Positions 1 through 15,100 of a DNA stretch of 64,000 nt are shown here, in pieces. How positions within the stretch are numbered: the first letter of the stretch is position 1; every line of letters starts with the position of its first letter. The position numbers were made by a program, and so were the translations under genes. The notes beneath the pieces were generated by a model that was not told the origin of the DNA, ran no database searches, and saw only the letters and a program-made list of their open reading frames with translations. Origin of the DNA: Gammaproteobacteria bacterium (GTDB taxonomy: Bacteria; Pseudomonadota; Gammaproteobacteria; GRL18); contig JALWRI010000005.1 of the NCBI GenBank assembly GCA_026994225.1, positions 62,001 through 126,000 of the forward strand. Direction: 5' to 3'.

Positions 1-149
1 GATACATCCAGCTTACCCGATAATTGTAATGCCAAAGGAATATCATAGCTGTGGCTATCTGGATCTAATTCTGCCAAAAACCATAAACGTTCTTGCGCCC
101 AGGATAAAGGAATAACACTCTCTTTAGTACGTACTGTTTGCGTTAATAA
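1..149 (-). other. NRPS module 8: start of a C domain (partial)
   Basis: After the module 7 carrier the frame reads PLSWAQERLWFLAEL, the first core motif of a condensation domain, and is then cut by the window edge. It shows that at least one more residue is added after Thr. Confidence 0.9.
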
Positions 150-3100
150 GGTGGATAATTTTAGTGCATCTTGGGTATTGACAGTAGCTATCTCCGTATC
201 AAATAGACGAGCCATCTCAGATAACACACTATGTGCAAAGACCTGTTTTAAGCTAATTTCCTGTTGTAGTTGGGTTCTAATATGTGAAACTAAACGGGTT
301 GCAAGTAGAGAGTGTCCTCCGAGTATAAAAAAATCATCCTCTCGCATCACTTTTTCTACCCCTAGCAGGGTTTCCCAAAGTTGTGCCAGGCGTTTTTCTG
401 TTTCAGTAACCGGTAATTGACAAGATTTATTAATTTGTGCCGCAGGTAATGCTCGTTTATCTATTTTACCGTTATCTGTCAGAGGCATAGATGCTAAAGC
501 TATCAGTGCTACAGGTAGCATATAATCGGGCAGCTTTTTTTGTAAAAATGCTTTTAACACCTTATCACTGACATCACCGACATAATAGCTGACAAGATGC
601 TGCTGGGTATTATCGACCATTGTGACCGCTTCACGAACTAGCGTATGTTGCTGCAATAGGGTATCAATTTCCCCCAATTCAATGCGAAATCCCCGTATTT
701 TTACTTGTTGATCCAAGCGACCAGCATACCATAAACGCCCATCTTCAAGCATTTTTACCTTATCACCACTACGATATAGTTTTTCCTTTGCTGTCTTGGT
801 AAAAGGATTGTTAATAAACCGTTCTGCGGTCAATGTTGCACGTTGTAAATAACCATCTGCCAATCCTTCTCCTACGATACACAGTTCACCATAGATCCCT
901 TTTGCTACTGGTTGAAGGTAGGCATCTAAAATATACACATCCAAATCAGGCAATGCTTGTCCAATAGGACTAGCCGTTAGTTTTTCATTTAATAATGCTT
1001 GCGTAATACGGCAATAAGTAACATGTACGGTCGTTTCAGTGATGCCATACATATTGATTAATTGTGGTAGCTCCTCACCATATTTATCTAACCATGTTTG
1101 TAATAGATGAATGTCTAGTGCTTCCCCTCCAAAAATAACATAACGTAAAGCCGCTAATTTTTCTAGCTGTGTATTATCTATCGCTATTAAGTGGTAAAAA
1201 GCAGAAGGTGTTTGATTTAATACAGTAATCTTTTGCTGCTGTAAAAAGTGATAAAATTGCGTGCTATCTTGTGTTATATCACTGTCTAACATCACCGCAC
1301 AACCACCATATACCCATGCCCCCCATATTTCCCATACAGAAAAATCAAACGCATAAGAATGAAAAATACTCCAGCGATCTTGTGGAGTAAAATCAAAGTA
1401 ATTTTCACTCGCATGGAATAGACGCATCACATTATAATGGCTAATCACTACCCCCTTTGGCTCTCCAGTAGAACCGGAAGTATAAATAATATATGCACTA
1501 TCAGTTGCCTCAACAACAGGCAAAGAGACGCTCTTATCTATTGCTGACAGCTCCCATTTATCCATATCAATAACGGCTATATCTGTTTCGCTTAGCTGTG
1601 CCATTAATTCTGAGTCAGTTATAATGGCATCAACCTTCGCATCCGCTAAAATAAATTGCAGACGTTCTAAGGGGGTATGCGGATCAATGGGTAAATAGGC
1701 AGCACCCGATGCTAATACCCCTGCAATCGCTAATAAAACTTTATCAGAACGGGATAAATAAATAGCAATAATACCGTCTCGTACAAATGGTAATAAATAG
1801 CTCGCCAAGCGTGTACTATAACGATGTAATTGTTGATAACTCCAGTGTTTATCCGCATATTCTATTGCTGTTTGCTGGGGCTGTTGGCTTGCCCAATAAG
1901 CAATATAATCATTTAAGTTATGGATATATGCAGGGATATTGCAAGGTTTACGGCGAGCTTGTATTAGCTCTTGATATGCCTGAGTAGAAAGATAACAAAG
2001 CGTCCCTATAGGGGTGTTAATTTGCTTACTAATATTCTCTAATAATTGTATAAAATGTTGTCCAAAACGGACGATAGTATCTGCTTTAAATATATCACTA
2101 TTATATTCCAGACTACCAAACAGATTATCATCACGGTGGTATAAATTTAATGTCAGATCAAACTTTGCAGCTTGTACAGGAATATCTATCATTTTGACCT
2201 TTAAATCACTAGATACAGTTACAGTAGTGCTTGACATGCTTGTATTCACTAAAGTAAAAGCAATCGAAAATAAAGGACTACGGCTGCTATCACGAGGTAA
2301 GTCCAACGCTTCTACCAAGCGTTCAAAAGGTAAATCCTGATGTGCATAAGCGGATAAAGTCATCGCTTTAACCGCTTGTAAAAATTGTGTAAAACTTGGA
2401 TTACCCGCTAAATTACTGCGCATTACTAACATATTAATAAAAAAGCCAATCATATCATGCGTTTCTGCTCTATTTCTGCCTGCAATGGAGCTACCTATTG
2501 CAATATCCTCTTCTCCCGTATAACGGTGTAGCAAAACTTGCAAGGCTGCCAGTAACAGCATGTACATACTAACTCCTTGTTCTAAAGCAAGGCTTGCTAA
2601 TTTTTGCGTAAGGGCTGCTGGCAGTTGTATTGCCTCTGCACGCCCTGCCAATGTTTGTGTTCTAGGACGAGGATAATCCAAAGGTAATTCCAGCACTTTT
2701 AGATCAGCCAGTTGTGTTTGCCAATAATTCAGTTGTTTAGCTAATACCGCTCCTTGCAAATACTGCCGTTGCCATTGGGCATAATCAACATATTGCAATG
2801 TCGGTGCAGGTAAATGTGGCATTTTTCCCGCTGCTAAAGCAGTATATAATTGCTGCCATTCCTGGATAAAAATATCCATCGACCAAGCATCAGAAATAAT
2901 ATGATGCATGGTAATACTCAAATACCAACAGTTATCAGTAAGCTGCATAAGTACCATCCGCAGCAAAAATTCATTTTCTATATCAAAACAATAATTTGCT
3001 TCATTTACTGCCTGCTGATAAGCGTGTTGTTGTGCCTCCTCTACAGATAACATCGTATAATCTTGCTCTATCAGGGTAAAATCTTGCCAATCCAAAATAA

Positions 3101-6100
3101 TCTGTTGTGGCACACTTTCCCCTTGCGCTATATCTTCTCGTTCTGGGAAAATGGTACATAAGGATTGATGACGACGTAATAAAGCAAACACTGTTTGCTG
3201 TAATGCCAAAACATTCAAATCTCCCTCTATTTGCATACAGGCTGATAAGTTATAGGCACTATTTTGCACTTGCCAACGCATTAAAAACCATAAACGTTGT
3301 TGTGAAAAAGAGAGCAACAAGGGTTTGCTCCTATCTGCTTGAACTATCGCATCATGCGTAGTGCTGGTACCCCCTTGTAAAGCTATAATTTTTTCACTTA
3401 ACGCCTGAATAGATGGCGTTAAAAACACCTCTTTTACCGCTAAATCTACCCCCGTCACTTTTTGTAAACGACTGACAAAACGGCTGGCTAATAAAGAATG
3501 CCCGCCTAATTCAAAGAAATTTTCATCAATACCAGGCGTACGTTTTCCATCGAATAATAACGCTGACCACATTTCAACCAACATTTCTTGTAATGGGGTG
3601 GTTGCTGCCATACCTTGTTGCGCTGTCTTTGACTCAATAACCGGTAATGCTTTTCTATCTACTTTACCGCTAGGTGTGAGCGGTAAATGTTCCAAATATT
3701 GCCATGCAACAGGGATCATATAAGTGGGCAAAAATTGTTGTAAATAGGTTTGTAAATCTGCTGCAAGAATATTCGCATCACCTGTCCAATATGCAGATAA
3801 AGATCCTTGCCGGTTATGCACAGCCACCGCATTCACTCCTGAATACTGCAATAACTGCGTTTCAATTTCCCCTATTTCAATACGGTATCCACGTATTTTT
3901 ATCTGATTATCTCGCCGCCCTAAATAAACCAGTTGTTGCGCCCTATTCCAGCGTACTAAATCTCCCGTCAGATAGATTTTTGATGCTGCTTGATATGGAT
4001 GAGAAACAAATTTTTCTGCCGTCAGATCGGGATCATGATAATATCCCTGTGCCAATGCAGCACCCACAATGGCCAGTTCACCCACCACCCCATCTGGCAC
4101 TAATTGCTGATGCTTATCCACCACCATAACACTACTATTATCAATAGCCGTACCAATAGGAGGTAAATCAGACCATTGTGCTATTTCATCCGGCAAAGAA
4201 TAGGCCGTTACTACATGGGTTTCTGAAGGACCATATTGATTGACCAAGCGGCATTTAGGTAACTGCTGGAAAAATGATCTAATTACCGAGGTAATTTGTA
4301 ATGCTTCTCCAGCACAAATCACTTCTCGTAAGGCAAGTGGATACTGCTTTCTATCTTGTGCCGTTTCTGCTAATTGCAATAATGCAATATAGGGCATAAA
4401 TAAACGGGCAACAGTATGTGTTTGTAGCAGTATTAATAATTGTGAAAAATCTCTACGCACGCTGCTATGGATAATCAGTAATTCCCCCCCTGCTCCGAGG
4501 GTTGCAAAAATTTCCTGAAAAGAGACATCAAAGTTTATCGGAGCATATTGTAAGGTGCTTTGCTGTACTCGTACATCAGAGTGCGATAATTGCCAGGCAA
4601 TAAGTGCTGATAATGCCTTATGTGGCATGGCAATCCCTTTCGGACGGCCAGTCGAACCGGAAGTATATATCACATACGCTAACGCAGTATTGGCTACTTG
4701 CCGATAAAAACTCTCTGGTGGATAATTATCCCAGGGAATATCGGCATATTCCCATACCTTTGCATAACTAATGTTTGCTTTTAATGTTGCTTCCGTAATC
4801 ACCCATAAAGGTTGAGCATCATCGAGCATATATTGAATACGCTCACTCGGATATTCTGGATCAAGAGCAAGATACGCTGCACCGGCTTTGAGTATCGCCA
4901 GGATACAAATATACAAGGGCAAATCTCGCTGTAAATAAAACCCGATCAAGGTATTTTCTTGTGCGCCTTGCGCTACCAAATATCTTGCTAATTGGCTGGC
5001 TTTACTATCCAATTCTCGATAACTTAAACGATACGCTGGACAAGTATCCGTTGCAATACGATGTAATGCCACCGCATCAGGATGTAAGACACATTGTTCC
5101 TGAAAATACTGATGTACATTTTCCCACACTGGATAATCGGGAGCGTGTATGCAACTTCTTGCTAATAATTGTTGCCTTTCTTGCTCACTCAATAGCACTA
5201 TGTCGCCAATCGTTATTTCTGGATCAACAACGATTTGTTGTAATAATTGCTGATAATGCCGTATAAACTGAGCAATAAAATCCTCGCTCAATAGATCACT
5301 GCGGTATTCCAAATCACCGCTTATCCCGTTTGCATTTTCAGCCAGAGATAAAAATAACTCAAACTTTGCAGTAGCCGTATGTAAAGCTCGACTTTGCACC
5401 TGTATAGAATCAGCAAATACAGTAGGAACAGGGGTATTTTGTAAGGCAAACATTAATTGAAATAACGGTGGATGATGTAAATCCCGTTGTGGTTGCAATG
5501 CTTCCACTAACTGTGCAAAAGGAATGTCCTGATTACTGTATGCGGCTAATGTTGTTTCCCTGATCTGTTGTAAAAACAAAGCAAAGGGCATATCTGCATC
5601 AACTTGTCCCCGTATTACCAAGGTATTAACAAAAAATCCTACTATATTTTCTAATGCGGGATGTTGCCGACCGGCTACGGGCGAACCGATAGCAAAATCC
5701 TCGGCATCGGTATAACGATAAATTAATGCCATAAAAGCACTCAATAGCAACATATACAAAGTACATTGTCGAGCCGTTGCTAAATCTTGTAATTGCTTAC
5801 TCAAAGTGCTATCTAACTGTACAAAACAAGTGCTTCCTGATGCTAGTTGTTGCTGGTTACGCTCTCTATCGGTGGGCATTTCCAAAACTGGTAGATCTGC
5901 TAACTGTTGTTGCCAATAATGGAGTTGTGCGGTCATATCCATGTTGGCAAAATCGTGGCGTTGCCAATAAGCATAATCACAGTATTGTACTGCTAATGGA
6001 GGCAATACCGGTACTTGCTGATTACTCAAAGACTGATATAACTGCGACCAATCCTGAAATAAAATTCCCAAAGACCACCCATCAGCAATAATATGATGAA

Positions 6101-9100
6101 TATTGATCGCAATAATATACTCTTGGGCTGCTAATTGTAGCACTAAACAACGTATTAACGGAGCGTGATCTAATTGAAACGGGGTGATTGCAAACTGTTG
6201 TAAAAGTTGTTCGCTTTGCTCAGGCTCAGTACGTATATCTTGTACACGAAAGCCCTTGCCAACTATTTCACTGTCGAGTTGTCGTAAATACACCCCCTCG
6301 TCCTCACTGACACATTCACAAGCTAGAATTTGCTGCCGTTTTGCTAGAGCAATCCAACTTTTTTGCAAACTCTCTAAATCAATATCCCCTTGCAGGGAAA
6401 ACGCCATTGGAATATTATAATCTGCTTGCCCCGATTGTAATTGATCAATAAACCATAACCGCTCTTGTGCAAAGGACATGGGTAATTTTTCTATATCTAA
6501 GGTATCGACTGCCTGCAATGTATGTCTATTTAATACTGTATCTGTTTTTTCCAGTGCTTGTTCTATCAATAATGCCGTATGAACGATGCTTGCCTGATTA
6601 AAAAAGTCTTGCAGCGCAATATCGACATGCCAATGATTTTTAATACGTGCTAACAAGCGGGTTGCTAACAGAGAATGCCCCCCTAGCTCAAAAAAATTTG
6701 CTGCACAGCTAATAGAATCAATTGCCAATAACTGTTGCCACATTGTTTGTAACTCTGCCTGCAAGGCATTTTCCGCTGCAAGATAGTGTTGATCACCGTT
6801 ATTATCGCCTGATGGTGCAGGTAAATAGTCATGAAGTAGGCATTTTCTATCTACTTTGCCTACCGCATTAAGGGGTAATTGCGCTAATACTATGATCTGC
6901 GAGGGCAGCATCCATGCAGGAACATGCTCACGCAAAAGTGTATATAAATCGCTCACTGCAGGATGCGACATGCCCTCTAAAATACTCACCCAGGATAATA
7001 AACGCCCTTCTTCATCAGGGGTGTTTTTATCTAATAATACCACTGACTGTTGTACGGATGGATGTAAATTTAAAGCGTATTCTATTTCTCCTGGTTCAAT
7101 TCTATACCCTCGCCATTTTAATTGAAAATCTTTACGCCCAATAAAACCCAAGCAACCATTTTCCATAAAATAAACCAGATCACCACTGGCATATAAACGG
7201 GCATCTTCTTGTTCACTAAAGGGATCAGGAATAAAGCGTTCTGCGGTCAGGGCTGCTTGTTGCCAATAGCCTTTTGCAACGCCTTTTCCTCCTGTATATA
7301 ATTCCCCTACCACCCCAATCGGTACGGGTTGTAGATATTTATCCAACACATAGACCGTGGTATTACGAATAGGATAGCCAATCGGTACTGATAGTGCCTC
7401 ATCAGATAAATGCTCTATTGTATAACAACTACTAAAGGTGGTATTTTCAGTCGGTCCATAACCATTAATAAGGCGGGTATGCGGTAATTTTTCCAGCACT
7501 TGTCGCACATGCCACAAAGATAATTTATCTCCTCCTGCCAACAACTGTTTGACACCTTGCAAAGAGGGTAATTGATGCTCTACCATCTGTTGAAATAACG
7601 CAGCAGTTAACCAACATAAACTAATTTGATGATCAACAATAAATTGCCCTAAATCTGCCAGCGAATAGCTTTTTTCTACAGGTAAATAGACGCTTGCCCC
7701 ATTACAAAGAGGCAACCATATTTCCATTGTTGAGACATCAAAAGATAACGGTGAAAATTGTAATACTCTATCCTCTGGAACAATATCAACATAATCTGCT
7801 TGATAAACCAAACGTAATACATTTTCTTGTGTTACGGCAACACCTTTTGGTATGCCCGTAGAGCCGGAAGTATATAAAATATATAATAGATCATCCCCTT
7901 TTACCGCTACTTTTGGTACGCTATAGGGATATTGTTGCCAACTTAGATCCTGATCTACACAACAGATCACTTCTGGCAGCAATGACCGTACAACAGGAAA
8001 ATCTTGTACTATAGATTGATAACTAATAAAAAAAACAGCCTGACTATTTTCTAGCATCTGTTGTAAACGGGCTGCCGGATACTGCCTATCTAAGGGGACA
8101 TAAATAGCACCAGCTTTCATAATAGCCACTAAGGTAATAATAAGCTGCTTGCTACGGGGCAAGCAAAAAGCCACCCTATCCCCTACACATACACCTTGTG
8201 CTATTAAATAATGGGCTAATTGATTACTTTGCCGAGCTAATTCTTGATATGTTAAGCTGCCATCTTCTTCTGCCATCACTGCTAATGCAGTCGGTGTTTG
8301 CTCTGCCCAGATATCAATTAAATCTTGTAATAGTGTGTTTTTTGGTAAAGCATAATCGGTGTTATTCCAAGCGTATAAAAGTTGTTGTTTTTCTTGTTCT
8401 GATAATAACGGTAACTGCGCTACCCGTTCAGTAGGTGTACGCAATATTGCTACACTCAATGCAATAAAATGCTTCGCTAAACGAGCAATATAACTGGCAG
8501 AAAAGATATCACTACGATATTCAATATTAGCTTGTAATGTCCCCTGCCAGGGCATAAAACTCAACGTCATATCAAATTTAGCATAGCTAACGGGAAAATC
8601 CTCAAATTGCCAATGTAAACCATCTAGTTTATCTGTTACCTTACCCAGCATATCTTGAGGCATATCCTGTAAAATTAATAGCGTCTGAAATAACGGAGTT
8701 TGTCCGGTATCACGAGGTAGAGATAAACTTTCTACAACTTGTGAGAAGGGTACTTGTTGATGTTGATACGCTGCTAATGCGGTCTCTTTCACCCGTTGTA
8801 AAAATACATCAAAACAGGGATTATCATCTAGTTGATTACGCATCACTAAGGTATTGACAAAAAATCCGACAATATTTTGTAACGCTGTATGATTACGCCC
8901 TGTTACCGGACATCCTACTCCTATATCCTCACTGTTGCTGTAACGGGATAATAATACTTGCAAAATCGCTAACAATAGCATGTACAAAGTAACCCCTTGT
9001 TGTCGAGCAAAGACATTAAGGGCATCACTGACATCATTATCCAAACTAAAGCGATATACGGCTGCATTATCCCCAACCATTTGAGGACGTGCCTTATCCG

Positions 9101-12100
9101 TGTGTAAACCGTATGAATGTAAAGCGTGTAACTGTTGTTGCCAATAACGGATCCCCTCTTCCCAGTGCAGAGCTTGCTGTTGTTGCCAATGTGCAAAATC
9201 TGCATAATCAATAGCCAGTTCAGGTAAAGAAGGGGGATTATTGGTGATAACTGATTGATATAACAGAGCTAAATCTCGCAGTAAAATATGATTTGACCAC
9301 GCATCAGTAATAATATGATGCAAGATAAAACATACGCTGATTGTCTTATCGGCATGTTGATATATCACTACCCGCATTGGATCTTCCTGATCTAAATAAA
9401 AGGTTTTTTCATTCAATGTGATAGCTTGTGCTTTTACCCATTGTAAGGAGGCATTATCGGGTACTGGAATAACCGTGATGGCTTGCTCTTGATAAGGCAT
9501 CGCTATTTGCCAACTACTATTGCCATCAGAAAAAAAACGGGTACGTAATAAGGGATGTCGTTGCCGTAAAGCATTAATTGCCTGTTGCAATACCACAATA
9601 TCTACTTTGCCTTGCAAATGTAATAAGATTGGAACGTGGTAAGCATTACTCTCTGGAAATAATTGTTGTAAAAACCATAAACGTTGTTGTTCAAAAGATA
9701 AGGGCGTGGATTGTTGTCCTTGATAATGAGGAATATCTACCAGCGTATCGCCTTGCATTGCATCTATCTGCTTTGCAATAGCAGATAAAGTAGGGGTTTG
9801 AAAGATCTGTATTAATGCTAATTTTATCTGCCAGTGTTTTTGTATTTTTGCTAATAAACGCATGGCAAGTAAAGAATTTCCTCCTAGAGTAAAAAAATCA
9901 CTATCTGGATCAATCAGCGATGTAATAGATAATAATTGTTGCCACATCACAAGCAATAGTTGTTCAGTATCAGTATAACTGTGTACCACTTTAGCAGCTA
10001 TATTACTGCTATCGGGTACTGCCAGATGCATTAATTGTTGCCGATCAATTTTACCGTTACTTAATCGTGGTAAAGATGTCAGTGATCGATATTGATCTGG
10101 CAACATATAACTTGCCAAATTCGCTTGTAAATGTTGTTTTAATTGTGAGAGAGCCGGTGCTGCTTGCCAAACTAAAAAGGCATATAATTGCTGTGATTTT
10201 ACTACTAAGGCAACGTCTTTTACTTCATCTTGTTCTCGTATTGTGGCTTCAATTTCTCCTGGTTCAATACGTAAGCCACGCAATTTTACTTGTTCATCTA
10301 CACGCCCTAAAAAGATAATTCTGCCATCAGCTAAACAACGTCCCAGATCACCCGTTTTATATAAGTATGTAGACGATGGGTCTTTGGCAGTATAAAACGG
10401 ATTAGGTATAAAGCTGTTTTGAGTTAATAGCGGATCACCGATATATCCTTTCCCCACCCCTCTACCGGAAATATAAATTTCCCCTATCATACCAATTGCC
10501 AAGGGCTGTTGTTGTGAGTCTAAAATGTACAATGCCATATTATCTATGGCACGTCCTATGGCAATATCTCTTCCCGTCTCTATGTTCTGAACTATTTGAT
10601 AACTGGCATCAATCGTACATTCAGTCGGACCATATAAATTATACAACATCACATCCGGCAAATGGTCTAAACAATAGCTTGCTAATTGGCTGGATAAGCG
10701 TTCCCCTCCACAAAATAATCGCCGTAAAGTGGTCAGATGAGAAAACTCAGGAAGCTGCGTCATAAGCTGTAATAAGGAAGGCACTAATTGTAAAATACTC
10801 ACACTTTCTTGTGCGACAGTTTCGAGTAAATAATAAGGGTCTTTATCTTGTTCTGGATCGGCAAGTAGTAATTGCGCTCCTGCCATTAAAGGAGCAAAAA
10901 TTTCCCATATTGACGCATCAAAACTCCATGCTGTTTTTTGTAATACTTTATCGCTTGCTATTAAAGGACAATGTGTTTGCATCCATAACATATGATTAAT
11001 CAATGCCAGATGATCAATCATTACTCCCTTGGGTTCTCCGCTAGAACCAGAAGTATAGAGTATATATGCAATACCTTGTTTTGCGGGTGTAATAGGCAAA
11101 TAACTATCAGACTGGAGCAAACTCTTTGCTACTATCTCACCTAATAATATGGTTGGTAATTGCAAACTGGTATAGATGGCATCTTTTTCTGTTATAACGA
11201 GTAATTTTGCTTGTGCATTAGCCAGTATTTTTTCAATACGTTTGAGTGGCCATTGCTGATTTAAAGCGATCCAGTTTGCGCCCACTTTTAATATTGCCAA
11301 AATTAAAATAACCCCCTCCACACTACGTGGTAACAACAAGGCAATACTATCTCCTGCTTGCACTTTGTATAAGGTGAGTATCTGCAACATTTGATTAATG
11401 CGTTGTTGTAATTGTAAATAGGTCAGACTTTGATGATTAGCCGTTATCGCAATATGTTGTGGGGTACGTGCAATTTGTTGCTCAATATATACAATGATAT
11501 GCTGCTCTACAGGAATGGGGGTAACATCCAGGTATTGTTGGTAAATATCGAGTGCCTGTTGTTTTTCTTGTGCCTGAAAAAGAGGGATTGTTTGCACCGC
11601 TTCTTGCATCTTTTGTTCACAGATAGCTTGTAATAAGTGCTGCCAACGTTGTGCCAATTGTGTCATCGTAGTAGCATAAAATAAATCTGTATTCCAGGAA
11701 AATGCACCACTGATCCCTTGTTGATCACCGTTATCTATACATTCTAATACCAGATCAAATTTGACACGCTGCTGATCCATTTCCAACGTCTCAATATGTA
11801 CAGGTAAATCTTCCTTTATCACCCCTGATGAAGAGCTATTTTGTAATGAAAACATCACTTGAAATAAGGGACTACGGCTGGTATCCCGCACTACCTGCAA
11901 ATGCTCTACTATTTGTTCAAACGGTACATCTTGATGGCTAAAAGCGTCTAATACTGTTGTTTTTACTGACTGCAAATATTCTTGCCAACTACTTTGGGGA
12001 GAAACCGCCAGACGTATTACCAAGGTATTCACAAACACCCCGATTAATCCTGAAATTTCCTGATGCTGCCGACCGGATACCGGTGTACCTATACATACAT

Positions 12101-15100
12101 CTTGTTCATGGGCATAACGTCCTAATAATACCCCAAAAGCAGCTAATAACAGCATGTATAAAGTTATACCTTGTTGCTGTGCCAAGTGTTTTAATTTTTG
12201 GCTCAAAGGCGCATCAATCTGCCAGGACAATAATTCTCCCTGATAAGTTTGTATCTGCGGGCGCGGCTTATCTAAGGGTAATGACAAGGTACTACAGGCA
12301 TATAATTTGTGCTGCCAATAATCAAGTTGTTGTGCTACCCGTTCTTCTGTCAGCCATTGTCGTTGCCAATGGGCATAATCAACATATTGAAATGCGAGTT
12401 GTGGTAGTGCTGGAAGGGTCTTATCTAGCAGTGCCTGATAATAACTCAATATCTCATAACATAAAATAGCGATTGACCAACCATCTGCAAGAATATGAGG
12501 TAAATTAATCAACAAATCATATTGTTGCGTAGCTGTTTTAATCAAATGTACCCGAAATAACGCTGCTTTAGTTAAATCAAAAATATATTGTTGTTCTATT
12601 TGTACTCGCTGTTGCCAATGCTGTGCTTGCTCGCTAGCAAGCATACTGGAAATATCCTGATACACCCACAGATAATGTGCTCTAGGGTGTATTGTTAGTT
12701 GTACCTTCCCCTCTTCGTTGGTAGTAAATTGACTGCGTAACCCTTCTTGCCTTTCTAATACCGCTTCGATTGCTTGACGTAATACAGATACGTGTAAATC
12801 ACCTTGTAAACGCAATGCCGATAACATATTATACGCACTCGGATCAGTGAGCAGATGATGTAAAAACCATAGGCGTTCTTGTGCAAAGGACACCGCAAGA
12901 AACGTATCTCTGGCAATTCGTTGCAATGGCTCTATCGTTTGCTGTACTTGACTATCAATATATTGCGCTAAATAGCGAATAGTTGCCTGCTCAAAAAATA
13001 CCCGTAAAGGTAATTCTATCGCAAACATTTCGGCAATTTTGGCAATAAAACGGGTTGCCATCAATGAATGCCCCCCTAATTCAAAAAAATTATCCTCTAC
13101 CCCTATACATTGTTGTGATAATAATTCTTGCCAAAAGGTCAATAATGTTGCTTCTGTTGCCGTTTCTGGCGGTACTTGCTTTGTTATTAGCTGCGGATCG
13201 GGTAACGCACGTTTATCCAATTTACCATTTGCCGTTAAAGGATATTGATCCAAAAATACAAAAAAAGCCGGTACCATATAATCGGGTAGCTGTTGCCGTA
13301 AGTATTGTCGTAAATCCTGTTGTAGTAGCCTTTGTTGTTCACTATCTAATGTATTTTCCAACACCAAATACGCAACTAATGCCTGCTCTGCATGAATTTG
13401 ACGTAATAACACTACAGTATGCCGTATATTCACATCCCCTTGATACGTCAAACAGACATTTTCAATTTCACCCAGTTCAATCCGAAAGCCCCGTATTTTG
13501 ACTTGTTGATCGATACGTCCTAAGTATATCCATTCATATTGTTGTAAACGTTCATTGTAGATATAACAAGCTAAATCACCACTTCTATATAAGCGAGTAT
13601 TTGCTCGAAAAGGATTAGCTATAAAGCGTTGTGTGGTCAATTCTTCTTGTTGCCAATAGCCTTGCGTTACCCCATTTCCTGCCACCAGCATTTCCCCTGC
13701 TACCCCCGGTGGAAGCAACTGTTGATGTTTATCCCAGGCTATAATTGCCATATCGTCCACAGCTTGTCCTATCACACTCACTGTATGCTGTTCCGTATCT
13801 TCTAATGTCAGCTTACGCAAGGTAGTATGGATTGTAGTTTCAGTAATCCCATAAAGATTATTATTCTGGATTGCTGGATATTGCTGCAACCATTTTTTCA
13901 AGCGAAAAATATCTAAAACTTCACCAGCAAATAAAACCTGTTTAATAGATAAATCAGTAACAGATTGGTTCACTGCTTGCTCCATTAAAGGATAAAATGC
14001 AGACGGAGTTTGGCTTAAAATAGTCACTTTTTCTTGTATTAAAAATGCCAAAAATTGATCACTTAAACGAGTCGTTTGATACGGCACGATAAGCAATTTT
14101 GCAGCATGTAATAATGCGCCCCATATTTCAAATACCGATACATCAAAGGCAAAAGAATGAAAGCCACTCCAAATATCTTGAGCAGAAAAATTTAATACCT
14201 CCCGAAGAACATAAAATAAACGCAATACATTATAATGGCTGACCATAACACCTTTTGGTTTGCCGGTTGAACCGGAAGTATAAATTATATAAGCGGTGTC
14301 AGTATAAACTGCCATCGGTGCAGATTGAATAGGAGCAGGTAATGGCTGATCTTGATCTAAGAGAATACAGACCAGGCTATCTGTTAGTATTAATTGTTGT
14401 GCAATAGTTTGCAGGGTAAACAAATATTTTGCCTGACTGTTTTCCAAAATATATTGCATACGTTCTTTAGGGGTATTGGGATCAATCGGTACATACGCTG
14501 CGCCAACATATAACACCGCTAACATGGTTTCAATAAAAGCAATACCTCTTGGTAAACTAATTGCAATAAAATCACCGGCATTAATCCCTTGTGCGAATAA
14601 ATAAGCCGCCCATTGTCGGCTACGGTTATCAAGTTGTGTATAACTAATCTGTTGATCTTGATATTGCACGGCAATATTTTCTGGATATTGGCGAACTTGT
14701 TGTTGAAAAGCGGTTATTAAACTATTTGTGCTTAGGGCATAGTTGGGTATGCGCTCTAGCGTAGATAACATATTTTGCTTTTCTATTGCTAACAGATAGT
14801 CAAGTTGCGATAAATAAGCAGTATTCTCTGAGCTATCTAATAATGACAATATTTGTTTTGATAACTGTAATAAACGCAGTAAAAAATCGGGGGCATAAAA
14901 CATCGCTTGATTGTGATGTAAAAGCAGTTTAGCCCCTCCTTGTTTTTCTACCCGAATTAAAAAATGTACCTGATCTTTTGCTGGTGGAGGTTGAAAATGG
15001 GTAACAGTGATTGCTTCTGAGGCAGTTATTTCATGGACAAAAAATTGTTGGTAATTAAAATAAAAATGGACATCACTGACAGGCAGTATTTTTTGTTGCG

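Noticed and set aside
11957-12469. A 170-codon plus-strand ORF, and many others between 1 and 25000, lying opposite the NRPS
   Set aside because: They run antisense to conserved C, A and T domains in the single NRPS frame and have no recognisable motifs; they are mirror frames of a low-GC gene.
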